A stretch of DNA of 62,713 bases from an uncultured Bacteroidales bacterium (GTDB taxonomy: Bacteria; Bacteroidota; Bacteroidia; Bacteroidales; UBA932): positions 1 through 62,713 of the forward strand of contig CAJOKD010000009.1 of assembly GCA_905235085.1 (NCBI GenBank), in the 5' to 3' direction. Position numbers and translations under genes: made by a program. The notes below the pieces were generated by a model. That model had not been told where the DNA came from. It made no database searches and was given only the letters and a program-made list of their open reading frames with translations. This document shows, piece by piece, positions 42,345 through 52,418 of this stretch. Position 1 is the stretch's first letter; every line of letters starts with the position of its first letter.

Positions 42345-44945
42345 TTACTCGATGGTAATTGTTTCAGCTACTGAATCGTAGATGATGCTGAAGTACTCCT
42401 TGTCGGAAACATTGATGTTGTCTCCGCCGGCTGCAGCAGGGAAAGCAGCTCCGGAAGTGTAGGTGCCGCCCCTGTTGACATCCCAGCCGGATCCCTGACG
42501 GATCTTCCATCCGCCGGAGATGGTCTGGTTGTATGCAACCCACTTGCCTGCACCGTCGTACATCATAAAGACGTCTCCGTCCCATCCGTTGAAATCACCG
42601 ATAACGCCCCAGAACTGCGTACTGAGGGTAATGGTTTCAGCAGCAGGATCATAGACGACCATATAGGTACCGTCTGCAGGAGCCTTGAAGTTGTCGCCGC
42701 CGCTGGTGACAGCAAAGGCCTCGTTGGCTGCAGCGCAGTAGCCGCCGCGGTTATTGTCCCAACCAGCGTTCTCACGGAGCTTGATCTCATCGGTGGTGGT
42801 AAGAGATACAGGGATCGAATACCACTTGCCGTCGGCGCCGAGGTTCATAGGAACGTCATTGTTCCAGTTGAAACCGTCGATGCTGGCGATGGATCCTACG
42901 ACACCCCACTGGAGGGTACCGATGGTCTCGTTGTTCGCGTTGTAGACAACCTTGAAGGTTCCGAGCAGGCCGATATTGTCACCACCCTGGACGGCCTTGA
43001 CGAACTCACCCTGCTTTGCAGGAGTAGCACCTCCGCGGTTGACGTCCCAACCTTTGTCGAAGCGGACTTTCCAGCTACCCTTCTCGGCAGTGATCATATC
43101 ACTGACCCAGATACCAGGCATAACCTCGGTCATTGCGACATCGTTGTTCCAGTCGTCGTTGACTCCGATAACGCTCCAGGTCTTCTTGGCGTTGACGACG
43201 GTGATAGTCTGTGCTGACGGATCGTAAATCACGATATAGGTCCCATCTGCAGGAATGGCGATGTTGTCACCGCCTGCAGCTGCGGCGAACGGCTGACCGA
43301 GTTCGACCAGGGTTCCTCCTACGTTCTCGGCCCAGTCGTGGTTGTGACGGATCTTCAAACCACCTGCCGTGATGACAGTCTCAGGGCTTACCCACTTGCC
43401 GTCGACAAGCTCCATATCAACGTCACCTCCCCAGCTGTTGAAGTCACCGATGAGGGACCATACGTCGCCGGCGGAAACGGTGATAGTAAGGTCGTTGGTG
43501 TTCAGGACAACCTTGTAGAAGCCAGCATCGACTTTGATGTTGTCACCTCCGGCAACGGCAGCGAACGGCTTGCCGAGTTCCTCGAGGACACCACCATAGT
43601 TCTCGTCCCAGCCTGCATCCTTGCGCCACTTGAAATCAGTAGCTTCTGTCGCGGTGATATATGCAGTCCAGACGCCATCCTTCTCAGTTGCGAGGATATC
43701 GTTGTCCCAGTCACCGTTGAGACCGATGATATTCCAGCCCATAACGGTTACTGGAGGAGTAGGAGGCTCGTCACCTCCGATGACCGAGCTGGCCTTGGCA
43801 CCTGAAGCCTCGATAACCTTGGCGGTACCTGCATCAGGATTGACGAAGATATCGTATACACCCTCTATACCGACAGCGATGTCCGGACCATCCTGAGTGA
43901 CTGCGAAGTCGTTGCCGACGCCACCGAAGTCTCCACCGAGGTTGACGGCCCAGTCGGCATCCTTGCGGAACTTGAATTTATCCTCAGTTCCGAGAGAGAC
44001 ACCGAGTGCAACGTGGTTGCTTCCATCAGTGATCATAGGAATATCACCATCCCAGTTGATTCCGTGATTAGGGAGAGCTCCGGTCACACCCCAGCTGCTG
44101 GACTGGGTATAGTCAGGATAAGGGTTGTAAGCCTCTGTGACCCAAGCAGTACCGGCAGTCGTGTTAAGCCAGATGTCATAGGTTCCGTCAATACCGACAG
44201 CGATGTCAGGTCCGTCCTGAGTGACAGAGAAGTCGTTGCCGACGCCACCGAAGTCACCACCGAGGTTGACGGCCCAATCCTGATCCTTGCGGAACTTGAA
44301 CTTATCTTCAGCAGTGAGTTTGACAGCAGGAGCGACGAAGTTGCCGTTGCCGTCGGTCCACATATTCAGATCCTTGTCCCAATTGATTCCATACTGGCTG
44401 ATAGCTCCGGTAATGGACCACTTGTCATCGGTATCCTGGGCGTTGGTCGTGTATTCAGCATAAGGGCTGCCTACAATCTCAGGGATTTCAACCAGGAAGC
44501 CATTGATGGTGATGCGGCCTTCGGAATCTACGTATCCGTTACGGCCATTGTCACGGGCGACCTCCTGCATTGATGCACGGACGGCAAGTTCCACGTTGAC
44601 GGTGGAGCCTTCCGGGCAACCCATAGCGATAAGGGCCTTGGCAAGGTTGACAGTAGTAAGGGAGAGGGTGCCGTCCTTGGCGGTAGACGTGAGGGTCTTG
44701 CTGACCGTCCTTCCGTCTATCGATACAAGGGCGAGGGAATGGTTGACGGGCATCTGCTCATTGAAGCCCATCTTGAAGACGCCCGGGGTGTATGTAGCTG
44801 TAATGGCTTTCTCGCCAACTTCATAGCTTCCAAGTACCGGGGCCGTGGCCTGGGAAGGATCGAAACTCTTCAGGTCCTCCTGGACGCAGGACACTGCACT
44901 GAAAAGCAGCAGTCCGGCAGATATGATTGAAAGTAATTTCTTCAT
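42345..44945 (-). CDS. SusE-like starch-binding lipoprotein with seven modules
   Basis: An 866-residue lipoprotein (FSAVSC, lipid Cys20, then VQEDLKS). Residues 25-160 form a SusE-type N-terminal domain. Seven repeated carbohydrate-binding modules follow at about 174-272, 283-380, 402-491, 494-584, 588-677, 679-775 and 778-866. Each begins with WxxxG, has a Trp-containing DW/GWD loop with NxGG or NRGG, and ends in a TYxVxxD-type strand. SusE has two such modules and SusF three, so seven is unusual. Modules 1 and 2 are nearly identical to each other. It would hold starch at the cell surface beside SusD. Confidence 0.85.
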   Translation of the reverse strand: MKKLLSIISAGLLLFSAVSCVQEDLKSFDPSQATAPVLGSYEVGEKAITATYTPGVFKMGFNEQMPVNHSLALVSIDGRTVSKTLTSTAKDGTLSLTTVNLAKALIAMGCPEGSTVNVELAVRASMQEVARDNGRNGYVDSEGRITINGFLVEIPEIVGSPYAEYTTNAQDTDDKWSITGAISQYGINWDKDLNMWTDGNGNFVAPAVKLTAEDKFKFRKDQDWAVNLGGDFGGVGNDFSVTQDGPDIAVGIDGTYDIWLNTTAGTAWVTEAYNPYPDYTQSSSWGVTGALPNHGINWDGDIPMITDGSNHVALGVSLGTEDKFKFRKDADWAVNLGGDFGGVGNDFAVTQDGPDIAVGIEGVYDIFVNPDAGTAKVIEASGAKASSVIGGDEPPTPPVTVMGWNIIGLNGDWDNDILATEKDGVWTAYITATEATDFKWRKDAGWDENYGGVLEELGKPFAAVAGGDNIKVDAGFYKVVLNTNDLTITVSAGDVWSLIGDFNSWGGDVDMELVDGKWVSPETVITAGGLKIRHNHDWAENVGGTLVELGQPFAAAAGGDNIAIPADGTYIVIYDPSAQTITVVNAKKTWSVIGVNDDWNNDVAMTEVMPGIWVSDMITAEKGSWKVRFDKGWDVNRGGATPAKQGEFVKAVQGGDNIGLLGTFKVVYNANNETIGTLQWGVVGSIASIDGFNWNNDVPMNLGADGKWYSIPVSLTTTDEIKLRENAGWDNNRGGYCAAANEAFAVTSGGDNFKAPADGTYMVVYDPAAETITLSTQFWGVIGDFNGWDGDVFMMYDGAGKWVAYNQTISGGWKIRQGSGWDVNRGGTYTSGAAFPAAAGGDNINVSDKEYFSIIYDSVAETITIE
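43867..44311. repeat. Near-identical direct repeat within the SusE-like gene
   Basis: About 120 bases at 43867-43987 recur at 44191-44311, offset 324 bases (108 codons), with roughly 90 percent identity by eye. They encode the KFKFRKD, DWAVNLGGDF and TQDGPDIAVGI parts of modules 2 and 1. This points to recent duplication and possible module gain or loss by recombination. Confidence 0.75.
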
Positions 44946-44957
44946 TGCTGATAACTG

Positions 44958-46505
44958 TTAATAACCCGGATTCTGTTCAAGGTTGGAGTTGGCAAGTCGG
45001 TCGCTGTCCGGAATCGGGAACAGGGTCCTGTAAGACTCGACATCACGGCCATCCTTGACTTCGCCCTTCCACTGCCAGGTGTAACCTGAAGTGAACTTGC
45101 CGAAACGGATGAGGTCGCTGCGGCGCCAGCACTCCTGATAGAGTTCGCGTCCGCGCTCATCGAGAATTTCATCAAGTGAAAGCGATGAGACTGAAGGCAG
45201 GCCTGCACGTGCACGAACCTGGTTGAATGCAGCGAGGCCTTCGATGGACGCACCGCGTGCCTGGCACTCGGCAGCCATCAGGAGGACGTCTGCGTAACGC
45301 ATCATAGGGAAATCGGTATCAACGAATCCCTGCTCCTTGCCGACAGAGCCATCCCTGTTGATGTTGCGGAACTTCATGAAAGCATATCCGTTGGAGAACT
45401 CGCCGATGTCGTCGATGTCCTTGGTCTGGGTAGCCGTGTAGAAGAGATTCCTGGCATCGTTGGAAACGAACTTGTCGTAGAACTGAGGAGTGGTGCGGAG
45501 TCCGCCCCAGCCTGAAGATATACCCATCTGTGCAGGGTCCATCTCACCACCGGTGGAGGCAAAGATGATGTAGTTGGTCACACCGTAGCTCTGGGTGTAA
45601 AGGCCGTCCTGTTCGACTGCGAAGATGATTTCATCGGTGCACTTGTCGTTGTCGGCGAGGAAGAGTTCCTGGTAGGCATTGAAGGTGCCCTCGGAAGCGG
45701 TATGAAGGCTGTAACCAGCGCTCATGAGGTCCTTGAGGACGTTTGCGCAGTCGCTCCAGCGGGCTGTTCCGGTATAGACCTCGGCATTCAGATAGAGCTT
45801 TGCGAGGAGGAACTGCGCGGTACCCATGCTTGCATGGCCATAGGTGGCAGAGTTCTTTCCAGGAAGATAACCATCGGCGATAATGTCCTTCAGCTCTTTC
45901 TCGAGCCAGTCGAAGAGGTCAGCCCTCTTGATCTGGGTAGGAGTGACTCCGACGACAGAGTTCTCGTCGGCGAACGGAACGTTACCGAAGTTGTCGAGAG
46001 CGTGGTAGTAAGCGATGGCACGGAGAACCCTTGCCTCGTCCATGTAACGATTCTGGAGTGAAGGATCGAAATTCAGTTTCTTGACTTCACGGATGAATTC
46101 GTTTGCCGCAGAAACCTGCATGAAGATACGTGAATAGAACGCATAGATGAAAGTATCGTCAGTAGTCCAGTTCATGTAATGGAAATTCTTGATGGTCTGG
46201 TCGTTCCAACCGCAGACGCTCTCGTCGGTGGTAAGTTCGCTCAGGTGATAGAGTCCACGGACGTACTGGGAAGCACCACCGTCAAGACCGGAGATAGAAG
46301 GGGATCCGTTAGGACCGTAATAACCGGAAGTGGCAAAGCCGAGATATACACCGGCGATGTATGAATCCAGGGCTGCCTGGTCAGTGAGGGCCTTGTCCGC
46401 AGTGTTCGCATTAGGATCGATAGGGGTCACGTTGAGATCGCCCACGCAGGAATTCAGGGCAGCTGCAGCTGCAAGGATTCCGAGAATATATATTACCTTT
46501 TTCAT
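44958..46505 (-). CDS. susD: SusD-like outer-membrane glycan-binding lipoprotein
   Basis: A 515-residue lipoprotein starting at the ATG at 46505 (MKKVIYIL); an ATG at 46517 is possible. The lipid Cys is in LNSCVGDLNV. RagB/SusD features: the acidic N-terminus of the mature form, RVLRAIAYYHALDNFGNVPF, and the C-terminal ADVLLMAAECQAR and ILDERGRELYQECWRRSDLIRFG. It caps the SusC channel and binds starch oligomers. It is 13 bases downstream of susC and 12 bases before the SusE-like gene. Confidence 0.92.
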   Translation of the reverse strand: MKKVIYILGILAAAAALNSCVGDLNVTPIDPNANTADKALTDQAALDSYIAGVYLGFATSGYYGPNGSPSISGLDGGASQYVRGLYHLSELTTDESVCGWNDQTIKNFHYMNWTTDDTFIYAFYSRIFMQVSAANEFIREVKKLNFDPSLQNRYMDEARVLRAIAYYHALDNFGNVPFADENSVVGVTPTQIKRADLFDWLEKELKDIIADGYLPGKNSATYGHASMGTAQFLLAKLYLNAEVYTGTARWSDCANVLKDLMSAGYSLHTASEGTFNAYQELFLADNDKCTDEIIFAVEQDGLYTQSYGVTNYIIFASTGGEMDPAQMGISSGWGGLRTTPQFYDKFVSNDARNLFYTATQTKDIDDIGEFSNGYAFMKFRNINRDGSVGKEQGFVDTDFPMMRYADVLLMAAECQARGASIEGLAAFNQVRARAGLPSVSSLSLDEILDERGRELYQECWRRSDLIRFGKFTSGYTWQWKGEVKDGRDVESYRTLFPIPDSDRLANSNLEQNPGY

Positions 46506-46518
46506 ATTCAATCCCATA

Positions 46519-49485
46519 TTAGAAGTTGAGTTTCACACCTGCCACGAAGGTACGAGGACGCGGATAGACGGTGCCGTCGATTCCGCCGTAGATCTCAGGG
46601 TCGATGCCTGAGTACTTGGTGAGAGTGCAGATGTTCTGGACCGTACCGAAGATGTTAAGCGATGCATAACGGTTGGTAACGATCTGGAAAAGCTTAGGGA
46701 AGGTATAGCCCAGGGTAAAGTTGTCGAGCTTCAGGAATGAGCCATCCGCGAGATAGTAGTCAGACAGGTACTGGGCCTGGGTGAACATTGTGCGCGGAGC
46801 TGAAGAAATACGGTTGCTGACGAACTGGTTGGTCCAGAGGTCGGCGAGCATCTCGGTGTCGGAAGCCACGTTGTTGTAAACCCAGTTGCCGATGGAAGCG
46901 TGTCCCGAAAGGGCAGCCGTCCAGTTCTTGTAGTTGAACTTAGTGTTGAAACCGAAGGTGTAGTCGGCGTCGGCGTGGTGGCTCATGTACTTGTCATCGG
47001 CAGTGATCTGGCCGTCGTTGTTGCGGTCCACATAGACTCCGTTGACAGGATTGCCATCCTCGTCGTAAACCTGCTGGTAGAGGTAGAAGGTACGCATAGG
47101 ATAGCCGACCTGGATCATCTGGACATTGTTACCGGTACCTCCGGAGATTCCTCCGGTCTCGATGCCGGTTGCGTCCTCGTCGGAAGCTGTGAGTTTGGTG
47201 ACCTTGTTGTTGTTGTAAGCCATATTGACTCCGAAAGTCCAGCTCATGTCCTTCTTCTCAATGAGGATGGTGTTGAGGTCGAGCTCGATACCCTTGTTGG
47301 TCATCGTGCCGATGTTGGTATTCAGGTAGTTGGTAAGGTTGGAGAGGCCAGGGACAGGGATGTAGTTGAGAATGTCGCGGGTGTCTCTCTTGTAAACGTC
47401 AGCACTGAGGGTCAGGCGGTCTCCGAACCAACCGAAGTCCATACCTGCATTGTAGGTAGTGGTGGTCTCCCACTTCAGGTCGGCGCTGTAACCCAGGGCT
47501 ACGATAGGAGCCAAGTAGTCAGTGCCGTTGACAAAGTAGTATGAACCAGGAGTGTTGATGGTGAGGAACTGTGCGAAGGTGTCGTAGTAGCCTCCGACTT
47601 CCTGCTGACCGGTCTCACCCCAGCTCAAACGGAGCTTCAAGGTCGAGAACAGGTCTGAGTTCTTCATGAACGGCTCATTCTTGATGTTCCACGCGAATGC
47701 CACGGAAGGGAAGATACCCCACTTATGGTTCTGGAAACGGGAGGTACCGTCAGCACGGAGGGTCGCCGTGAAGAGATAGCGGTCGGCGAAACTGTAGTTG
47801 GCACGGCCGAAGAAGGAAATGAGATAGAGCTCACCCTTGCCCTCGGTGTTGCTCAGTTCAAGATTGTCGGAAATCCTGTAGCTGTAGTTGTGGCTGTTGT
47901 TCCAGAAGTGCTGCCAGGAATATCCTGCCATCAGATCGACGGTGTGCAGGTCGGCGAAAGTCTTGTTGAAATCACCGTAGAATTCCAGGGTGGTGTTGCG
48001 GCGAGTATAGTCGTAATCCGTATGGGAACCGCCACCTGACTGGGTCGTGCTGTGGTATGAAGCCTCGGATCCCTTTGCGAGTTCGGAGACGCCGTCTGAC
48101 TTAGCCCAGTCGATACCCAGATTGAGGTTGAACCTCAAGGCTTCGAAACCGTGGACCTTGTAGTCGAACTGGGTATTACCGATGAAACGGTAGGAGTCCG
48201 CATAGTCGGTCTTAGCGTCAATGAGGGCCACAGGGTTCATGGTAGCCATGGCGTTGATGTTGCCCGAAGCGTCGTACCAAGTGGTATAACCATTCAGTCC
48301 GGCTGAGTCATAGACCGGCTTGGTAGGGTCATAGTGGTTGGCAGCTCCGATGGCATCCTGGTTTGCATAGAAGTTCTTCGCATAGACACCCTTTCCGTTG
48401 AGATTTACGGTGAGATGATTGTCGAAGAAGGTCGGAGAAAGGTTGAGGGAAACTGTTCCCCTGTTCATCTTGGAACCCTTGAGGGTACCGTTCTGGCTCG
48501 TCAGGCCTCCGGAAACACGGTAAGGCAGGAAGCCGGCGCGTCCGTTGATGCTGACGTTTCCGTCATAGGTCTGAGCGGTGTGGTAGATCTGCTTCTGCCA
48601 GTCAGTGTTGTCGTTTCCGAGGGCAGCCTCTGCAGCTGAGTTGACTCCGTAGAAATCACGGATCAGCGCACGGATGCCGTCAGCGTCGAGTACATCGTTG
48701 TACTTGGCGATGGTATTGGCAGATGCGGTGAAATCAACAGCGACCTGAGGGATCTTGGTAGCGGTCTTGGAACCCTTCTTGGTGGTGATGACGATGACAC
48801 CGTTCGAAGCGCGGGAACCGTAGATGGCGGTTGCGGAAGCATCCTTTAGGACAGTGAAACTCTCGATGTCTTCAGGGTTGATGGAAGAAAGCGGGTCGGA
48901 CATACCGTAGATTCCGTCGTTGGAGACAGGCAGACCGTCGATGACGATCAGAGGGTCGTTGGAAGCGTTGATGGAGGAACCACCACGGATCCTGATGGTA
49001 GCGCCTGAACCAGGCATACCGCTACCGGCAGTGACGACGACACCTGCGCTCTTGCCACGGAGGAGGTCCGCCGGAGAAGTGATGACACCCTTGTTGATCT
49101 CATCGGCCTTGACGGTAGCGATGGATCCGGTCATGTCACTCTTCTTCACGGTACCGTAACCGATGACCACGACATCATCGAGGAACTCGGAGTCTTCGAC
49201 GATGGTAAGGCGTGCAGGGACTGCGGAAGCCTTGAATGACTGTGTCGTGTAGCCGATGCAACTGATGACAACAATCGCATCAGGACTGGAAACATTGAGC
49301 ATGTAGTCTCCGTCTAGTCCAGTCGAAGTACCGTTCGTCGTGCCCTGTTCCATGACAGTGGCACCGATCACGGGACCGGATGCGTCGACTACAACTCCTT
49401 TCACCAAATACCCGCTCTGAGCGGATACGGTAGTGCCGGCCAAGCCTAACAGCAAGGCCGCCACAGCAGCTATAATCCTTTTCAT
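46519..49485 (-). CDS. susC: SusC-like TonB-dependent receptor
   Basis: A 988-residue outer-membrane transporter starting at the ATG at 49485 (MKRIIAAVAALLLG). After the signal peptide (VSAQ) a carboxypeptidase-regulatory-like domain (VKGVVVDASGPVIGATV) is followed by a TonB box region (DDVVVIGYGTVKKSDMTG), the plug, and a 22-strand barrel to the C-terminal Phe (VAGVKLNF). It takes in malto-oligosaccharides with SusD using TonB energy. In the plug, RIRGGSSINASNDPLIVIDG is the usual SusC motif. It follows the transporter gene by 47 bases. Confidence 0.95.
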   Translation of the reverse strand: MKRIIAAVAALLLGLAGTTVSAQSGYLVKGVVVDASGPVIGATVMEQGTTNGTSTGLDGDYMLNVSSPDAIVVISCIGYTTQSFKASAVPARLTIVEDSEFLDDVVVIGYGTVKKSDMTGSIATVKADEINKGVITSPADLLRGKSAGVVVTAGSGMPGSGATIRIRGGSSINASNDPLIVIDGLPVSNDGIYGMSDPLSSINPEDIESFTVLKDASATAIYGSRASNGVIVITTKKGSKTATKIPQVAVDFTASANTIAKYNDVLDADGIRALIRDFYGVNSAAEAALGNDNTDWQKQIYHTAQTYDGNVSINGRAGFLPYRVSGGLTSQNGTLKGSKMNRGTVSLNLSPTFFDNHLTVNLNGKGVYAKNFYANQDAIGAANHYDPTKPVYDSAGLNGYTTWYDASGNINAMATMNPVALIDAKTDYADSYRFIGNTQFDYKVHGFEALRFNLNLGIDWAKSDGVSELAKGSEASYHSTTQSGGGSHTDYDYTRRNTTLEFYGDFNKTFADLHTVDLMAGYSWQHFWNNSHNYSYRISDNLELSNTEGKGELYLISFFGRANYSFADRYLFTATLRADGTSRFQNHKWGIFPSVAFAWNIKNEPFMKNSDLFSTLKLRLSWGETGQQEVGGYYDTFAQFLTINTPGSYYFVNGTDYLAPIVALGYSADLKWETTTTYNAGMDFGWFGDRLTLSADVYKRDTRDILNYIPVPGLSNLTNYLNTNIGTMTNKGIELDLNTILIEKKDMSWTFGVNMAYNNNKVTKLTASDEDATGIETGGISGGTGNNVQMIQVGYPMRTFYLYQQVYDEDGNPVNGVYVDRNNDGQITADDKYMSHHADADYTFGFNTKFNYKNWTAALSGHASIGNWVYNNVASDTEMLADLWTNQFVSNRISSAPRTMFTQAQYLSDYYLADGSFLKLDNFTLGYTFPKLFQIVTNRYASLNIFGTVQNICTLTKYSGIDPEIYGGIDGTVYPRPRTFVAGVKLNF

Positions 49486-49532
49486 TTGGAAATTTTGAAT
49501 TGTTGGAATTTGCATTCTATATCTGTGTGTAA

Positions 49533-50879
49533 TTATTCAGTAGTTTTTTTCTCGGTCACGAAATGGACGCTGAGGGCACCGAGGACAAGCAGGACACCTG
49601 CGATGATAAGCATGTTGGCCTGAACTCCGCCGACAGCCTTGAGGGCCAGTCCTCCTAGGGCTGCAGCCACGATCTGTGGCAGGCAGATGGTGCAGTTGAA
49701 CAGTCCGAGATAGCTGCCCATGTGCTCTCCGTGAAGGGAATTGGTCAACAAGGTGAAAGGAAGGGCGAGCATAGCCGCCCAGGCCGCACCGATCATGAAG
49801 TAGGAAAGGAAGAGTACGTACTGGTTGTGAACGAAGGCCACCGAGATGAAGCCCACGGCTCCGATGAGGAGACTCACTACATAGGCGAGTTTGAGGGACT
49901 TGAACTTAGGAATGACGATTGCCCAGAGGATCGAGCCCACAGCCTGGACTGCGAATACGACTCCGACCCAGTTGCCTGCGGCCTGATACCCTGCGGAAGC
50001 AGTGTCGGTCGCACCCCAGCAGTTAGCGGCTATGGAACCGTTGGAATATGTCCACATATACATAAACGCTGCCCAGCAGAAGAACTGCACCAGACCGACT
50101 GTCCAGAAAGTCTTCGGAGCGTGGAGCAGGAGCTTGAAAAGGCCCGGTTTCCCGGAAGCTGCCTCCGCCTCCTGTTGCTTCTGTAAATCGATACCGTGGA
50201 ATTCAGCATATTCCTGAGGATTCATCTCCTTCACTTTCACGAAAGTATACAGCACGCAAAGGATAAGGATGGCGGCGCCGCAGTAGAAACTCCAGATCAC
50301 GGAAGGCGGGATCTGTCCCTTCGGGGCGGTATTGGCTATGCCGATCCAGGTGAAGAAGATCGGGAAGAGGTAACCCACAAGGCTGCCGGCGTTGCAAAGG
50401 AGCGACTGGAGGGAATATGCCTCGGCCTTCTGCTCCTCGCTCACCATATCCCCCACCATCATCTTGAACGGCTGCATAGCCACGTTGATGGAAGTGTCCA
50501 GGAATATCAGCGAGAACAGGCCGAACCACATAGCTCCGTTGAGTCCCAGCAGGAGCCTGCTGGAGAAGTCCAGGTTACCGGCATTGGGCAGGAATACCAT
50601 CACGAGTACCGCCACGATAGCTCCGATCAGGAGATAAGGCTTCCTGCGGCCCATCTTGCACCAGGTCCTGTCGGAATATTTACCGATCAGAGGCTGTACG
50701 ATCATTCCCATCAGCGGCGGGAGGATCCAGAAAAAACTGAGCTGATGCGGATCCGCACCGAGGGTTGCGAAAATGCGGCTTATGTTTGCGCTCTGGAGGG
50801 CGTATGCTATCTGAACGCCGAAGAACCCGAAGCTCAGGTTCCACATATCCCAGAATGACAATTTGCGTTTGGTCTGCAT
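49533..50879 (-). CDS. MFS sugar symporter, maltose-type (GPH/SUT-like)
   Basis: A 448-residue inner-membrane transporter with 12 hydrophobic segments. It starts KRKLSFWDMWNLSFGFFGVQ, with IGKYSDRTWCKMGRRKPYLL between helices 2 and 4, features of GPH-like disaccharide:H+ symporters that include maltose and sucrose carriers. A central basic/charged loop has VKEMNPQEYAEFHGIDL. As first gene of the starch locus it would import the maltose or maltodextrin released in the periplasm. Substrate is inferred from context. Confidence 0.82.
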   Translation of the reverse strand: MQTKRKLSFWDMWNLSFGFFGVQIAYALQSANISRIFATLGADPHQLSFFWILPPLMGMIVQPLIGKYSDRTWCKMGRRKPYLLIGAIVAVLVMVFLPNAGNLDFSSRLLLGLNGAMWFGLFSLIFLDTSINVAMQPFKMMVGDMVSEEQKAEAYSLQSLLCNAGSLVGYLFPIFFTWIGIANTAPKGQIPPSVIWSFYCGAAILILCVLYTFVKVKEMNPQEYAEFHGIDLQKQQEAEAASGKPGLFKLLLHAPKTFWTVGLVQFFCWAAFMYMWTYSNGSIAANCWGATDTASAGYQAAGNWVGVVFAVQAVGSILWAIVIPKFKSLKLAYVVSLLIGAVGFISVAFVHNQYVLFLSYFMIGAAWAAMLALPFTLLTNSLHGEHMGSYLGLFNCTICLPQIVAAALGGLALKAVGGVQANMLIIAGVLLVLGALSVHFVTEKKTTE

Positions 50880-50918
50880 TGTATCGGCTTATAGTTTTGA
50901 TGTCATTAATCGTGTAAA

Positions 50919-50945
50919 ATTAACAATTTATTACATATTATTAAC
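50919..50945. promoter_or_regulatory. Candidate LytTR-type direct repeat in divergent intergenic region
   Basis: ATTAAC occurs at 50919-50924 and 50940-50945, exactly 21 bases (two helical turns) apart; on the minus strand they read GTTAAT. LytTR regulators bind two repeats with a GTT core at 21-22-base spacing, and GTTAAT fits the core positions, though the flanking bases match poorly. The region is AT-rich, so chance is possible. It lies between the transporter gene and the histidine kinase gene. I see no clear TAnnTTTG box here. Confidence 0.35.
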
Positions 50946-51044
50946 GCGCGCACGACGAAAAGCGTGAATATCAGGATGAATTGCAAGCCAAGTCCGATGA
51001 ACTGAAATGTTTTTTTCTTAAATTGCAGTTCGATTCGGAGATCT

Positions 51045-52418
51045 ATGAAGCGACCTGGCACATCCACGATAATCCACGTTTTCGCCTTGCTGCATTTCGC
51101 AGCAGCGGCCATCTGCCGCCTCTGCAATGTCGGCGACGAGCTGGTGCTTACTTCCCTGACCATCATACTCTCCGTGATCCTCTGCCTCCGCTACCGCCAG
51201 AGCGTAGAGTTCTCCGCCATAGTCATAATCATCGCAAATATCTCGGGATACCTGCTGGGCAACGGAATAGCTTACCTCATCAAGCTGTTCACAAGCCACC
51301 CGGTGCTTTATCCTGCCATAGCCACCTTTGCGACCACAGAACTGATGGGCTGGGCGCTTGTAGGTTTCCTCAACCATTTTTCCGGCAAGTACGGTCCGAA
51401 GCAGGAGTCCGGTACCCTAGAGAAGACCTGGCTCGTGATAGCCGTTGCGCTGATCCTCGTCATCAGAGTGATGATCAGTCTCCTCAATTCCACCCTCTTT
51501 TCAGAGGTTTCGATGATGGACGCCCTCGGGGAATTCTTCGGTAATTCATTCGCGCTGACGGTTATGGTAGGACTGACGATCTTTTTCATTTCGTTCAGGA
51601 AGAACCGCCGTCAGAAAACATCCTCCCTGCTCGACGGGGCTCGCGTCTCGCTCTGTTTCATACTCACCGCTTTCCTCTCCGCACTCATAGTCGGCTACGA
51701 TCTTCCGTTCCATTTCGGCAGGAGATTCACGGGCAGGCACTTTCTGGAGCTTTTCCTTATCGCCATAATCTGCGAGGCCCTGGTGTATTCCATCATCTAT
51801 ATGATCGAATATGCCATCACGTCCCGGCGGAACGCCGAACGCGAGAAAGACCGTGCGGACTTGGCCAAGTTCCAGTACCTCAACCTGAAGCAGCAGGTCA
51901 ATCCCCACTTCCTTTTCAACTCGCTGAATATTCTGGACGCCCTTGTCCTGGACGGCAAGGACCAGGAAGCAAGCACCTACATACACAAGCTCGCAGGACT
52001 TTACAGGTATATGCTCAAGAATGAAGATGAGTCTATCGTCTCCCTGAGGGACGAGATGACTTACGTGGAGATGTACAGTGACTTGCTCAAAGTCCGTTTC
52101 CAGGAAGGATTCAACCTCCAAGCCGATATCCGGGAAGAGGATATGGCCAGGTTCGTAATACCGTGCTCTGTGCAGCTCCTGATTGAGAATGCCACTAAGC
52201 ATAATGCCGTCTCCCCGGACAGGCCCCTGAACGTGAGCATAACGTCCGACGGCGACAACATCACAGTGACTAACAACCTCATACCAAGAGTCACGAAGTC
52301 GCAGTCCAGCGGCCTGGGACTCAATTATATACGCGGGCAGTACAAGGAGCGTTCCGGCAAGGGCATATCGATCGAGCAGACTGATGACTTCTACACTGTA
52401 AAACTTCCGTTGCTATGA
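51045..52418 (+). CDS. Sensor histidine kinase, LytS family
   Basis: A 457-residue membrane kinase. Eight or so hydrophobic helices occupy residues 9-250. The His_kinase (LytS-type) motif is LKQQVNPHFLFNS, with His288 the likely phosphorylated residue. The ATP-binding region follows (LLIENATKHNAVSPD, SSGLGLNYIRGQY). No separate periplasmic sensor domain is visible, so signal input is through the membrane part. It overlaps the response-regulator gene by 4 bases and diverges from the starch locus. Confidence 0.88.
   Translation: MKRPGTSTIIHVFALLHFAAAAICRLCNVGDELVLTSLTIILSVILCLRYRQSVEFSAIVIIIANISGYLLGNGIAYLIKLFTSHPVLYPAIATFATTELMGWALVGFLNHFSGKYGPKQESGTLEKTWLVIAVALILVIRVMISLLNSTLFSEVSMMDALGEFFGNSFALTVMVGLTIFFISFRKNRRQKTSSLLDGARVSLCFILTAFLSALIVGYDLPFHFGRRFTGRHFLELFLIAIICEALVYSIIYMIEYAITSRRNAEREKDRADLAKFQYLNLKQQVNPHFLFNSLNILDALVLDGKDQEASTYIHKLAGLYRYMLKNEDESIVSLRDEMTYVEMYSDLLKVRFQEGFNLQADIREEDMARFVIPCSVQLLIENATKHNAVSPDRPLNVSITSDGDNITVTNNLIPRVTKSQSSGLGLNYIRGQYKERSGKGISIEQTDDFYTVKLPLL

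Noticed and set aside
43150..44700. CRISPR array suggested by periodic repeats
   Set aside because: The repeats are coding modules of the SusE-like protein, spaced about 270-325 bases with diverged sequence, not short identical repeats with spacers.
50906..51166. Minus-strand 86-codon frame with a hydrophobic segment in the divergent region
   Set aside because: It overlaps the histidine kinase start on the opposite strand, has no family resemblance, and its hydrophobic character follows from AT-rich intergenic sequence.
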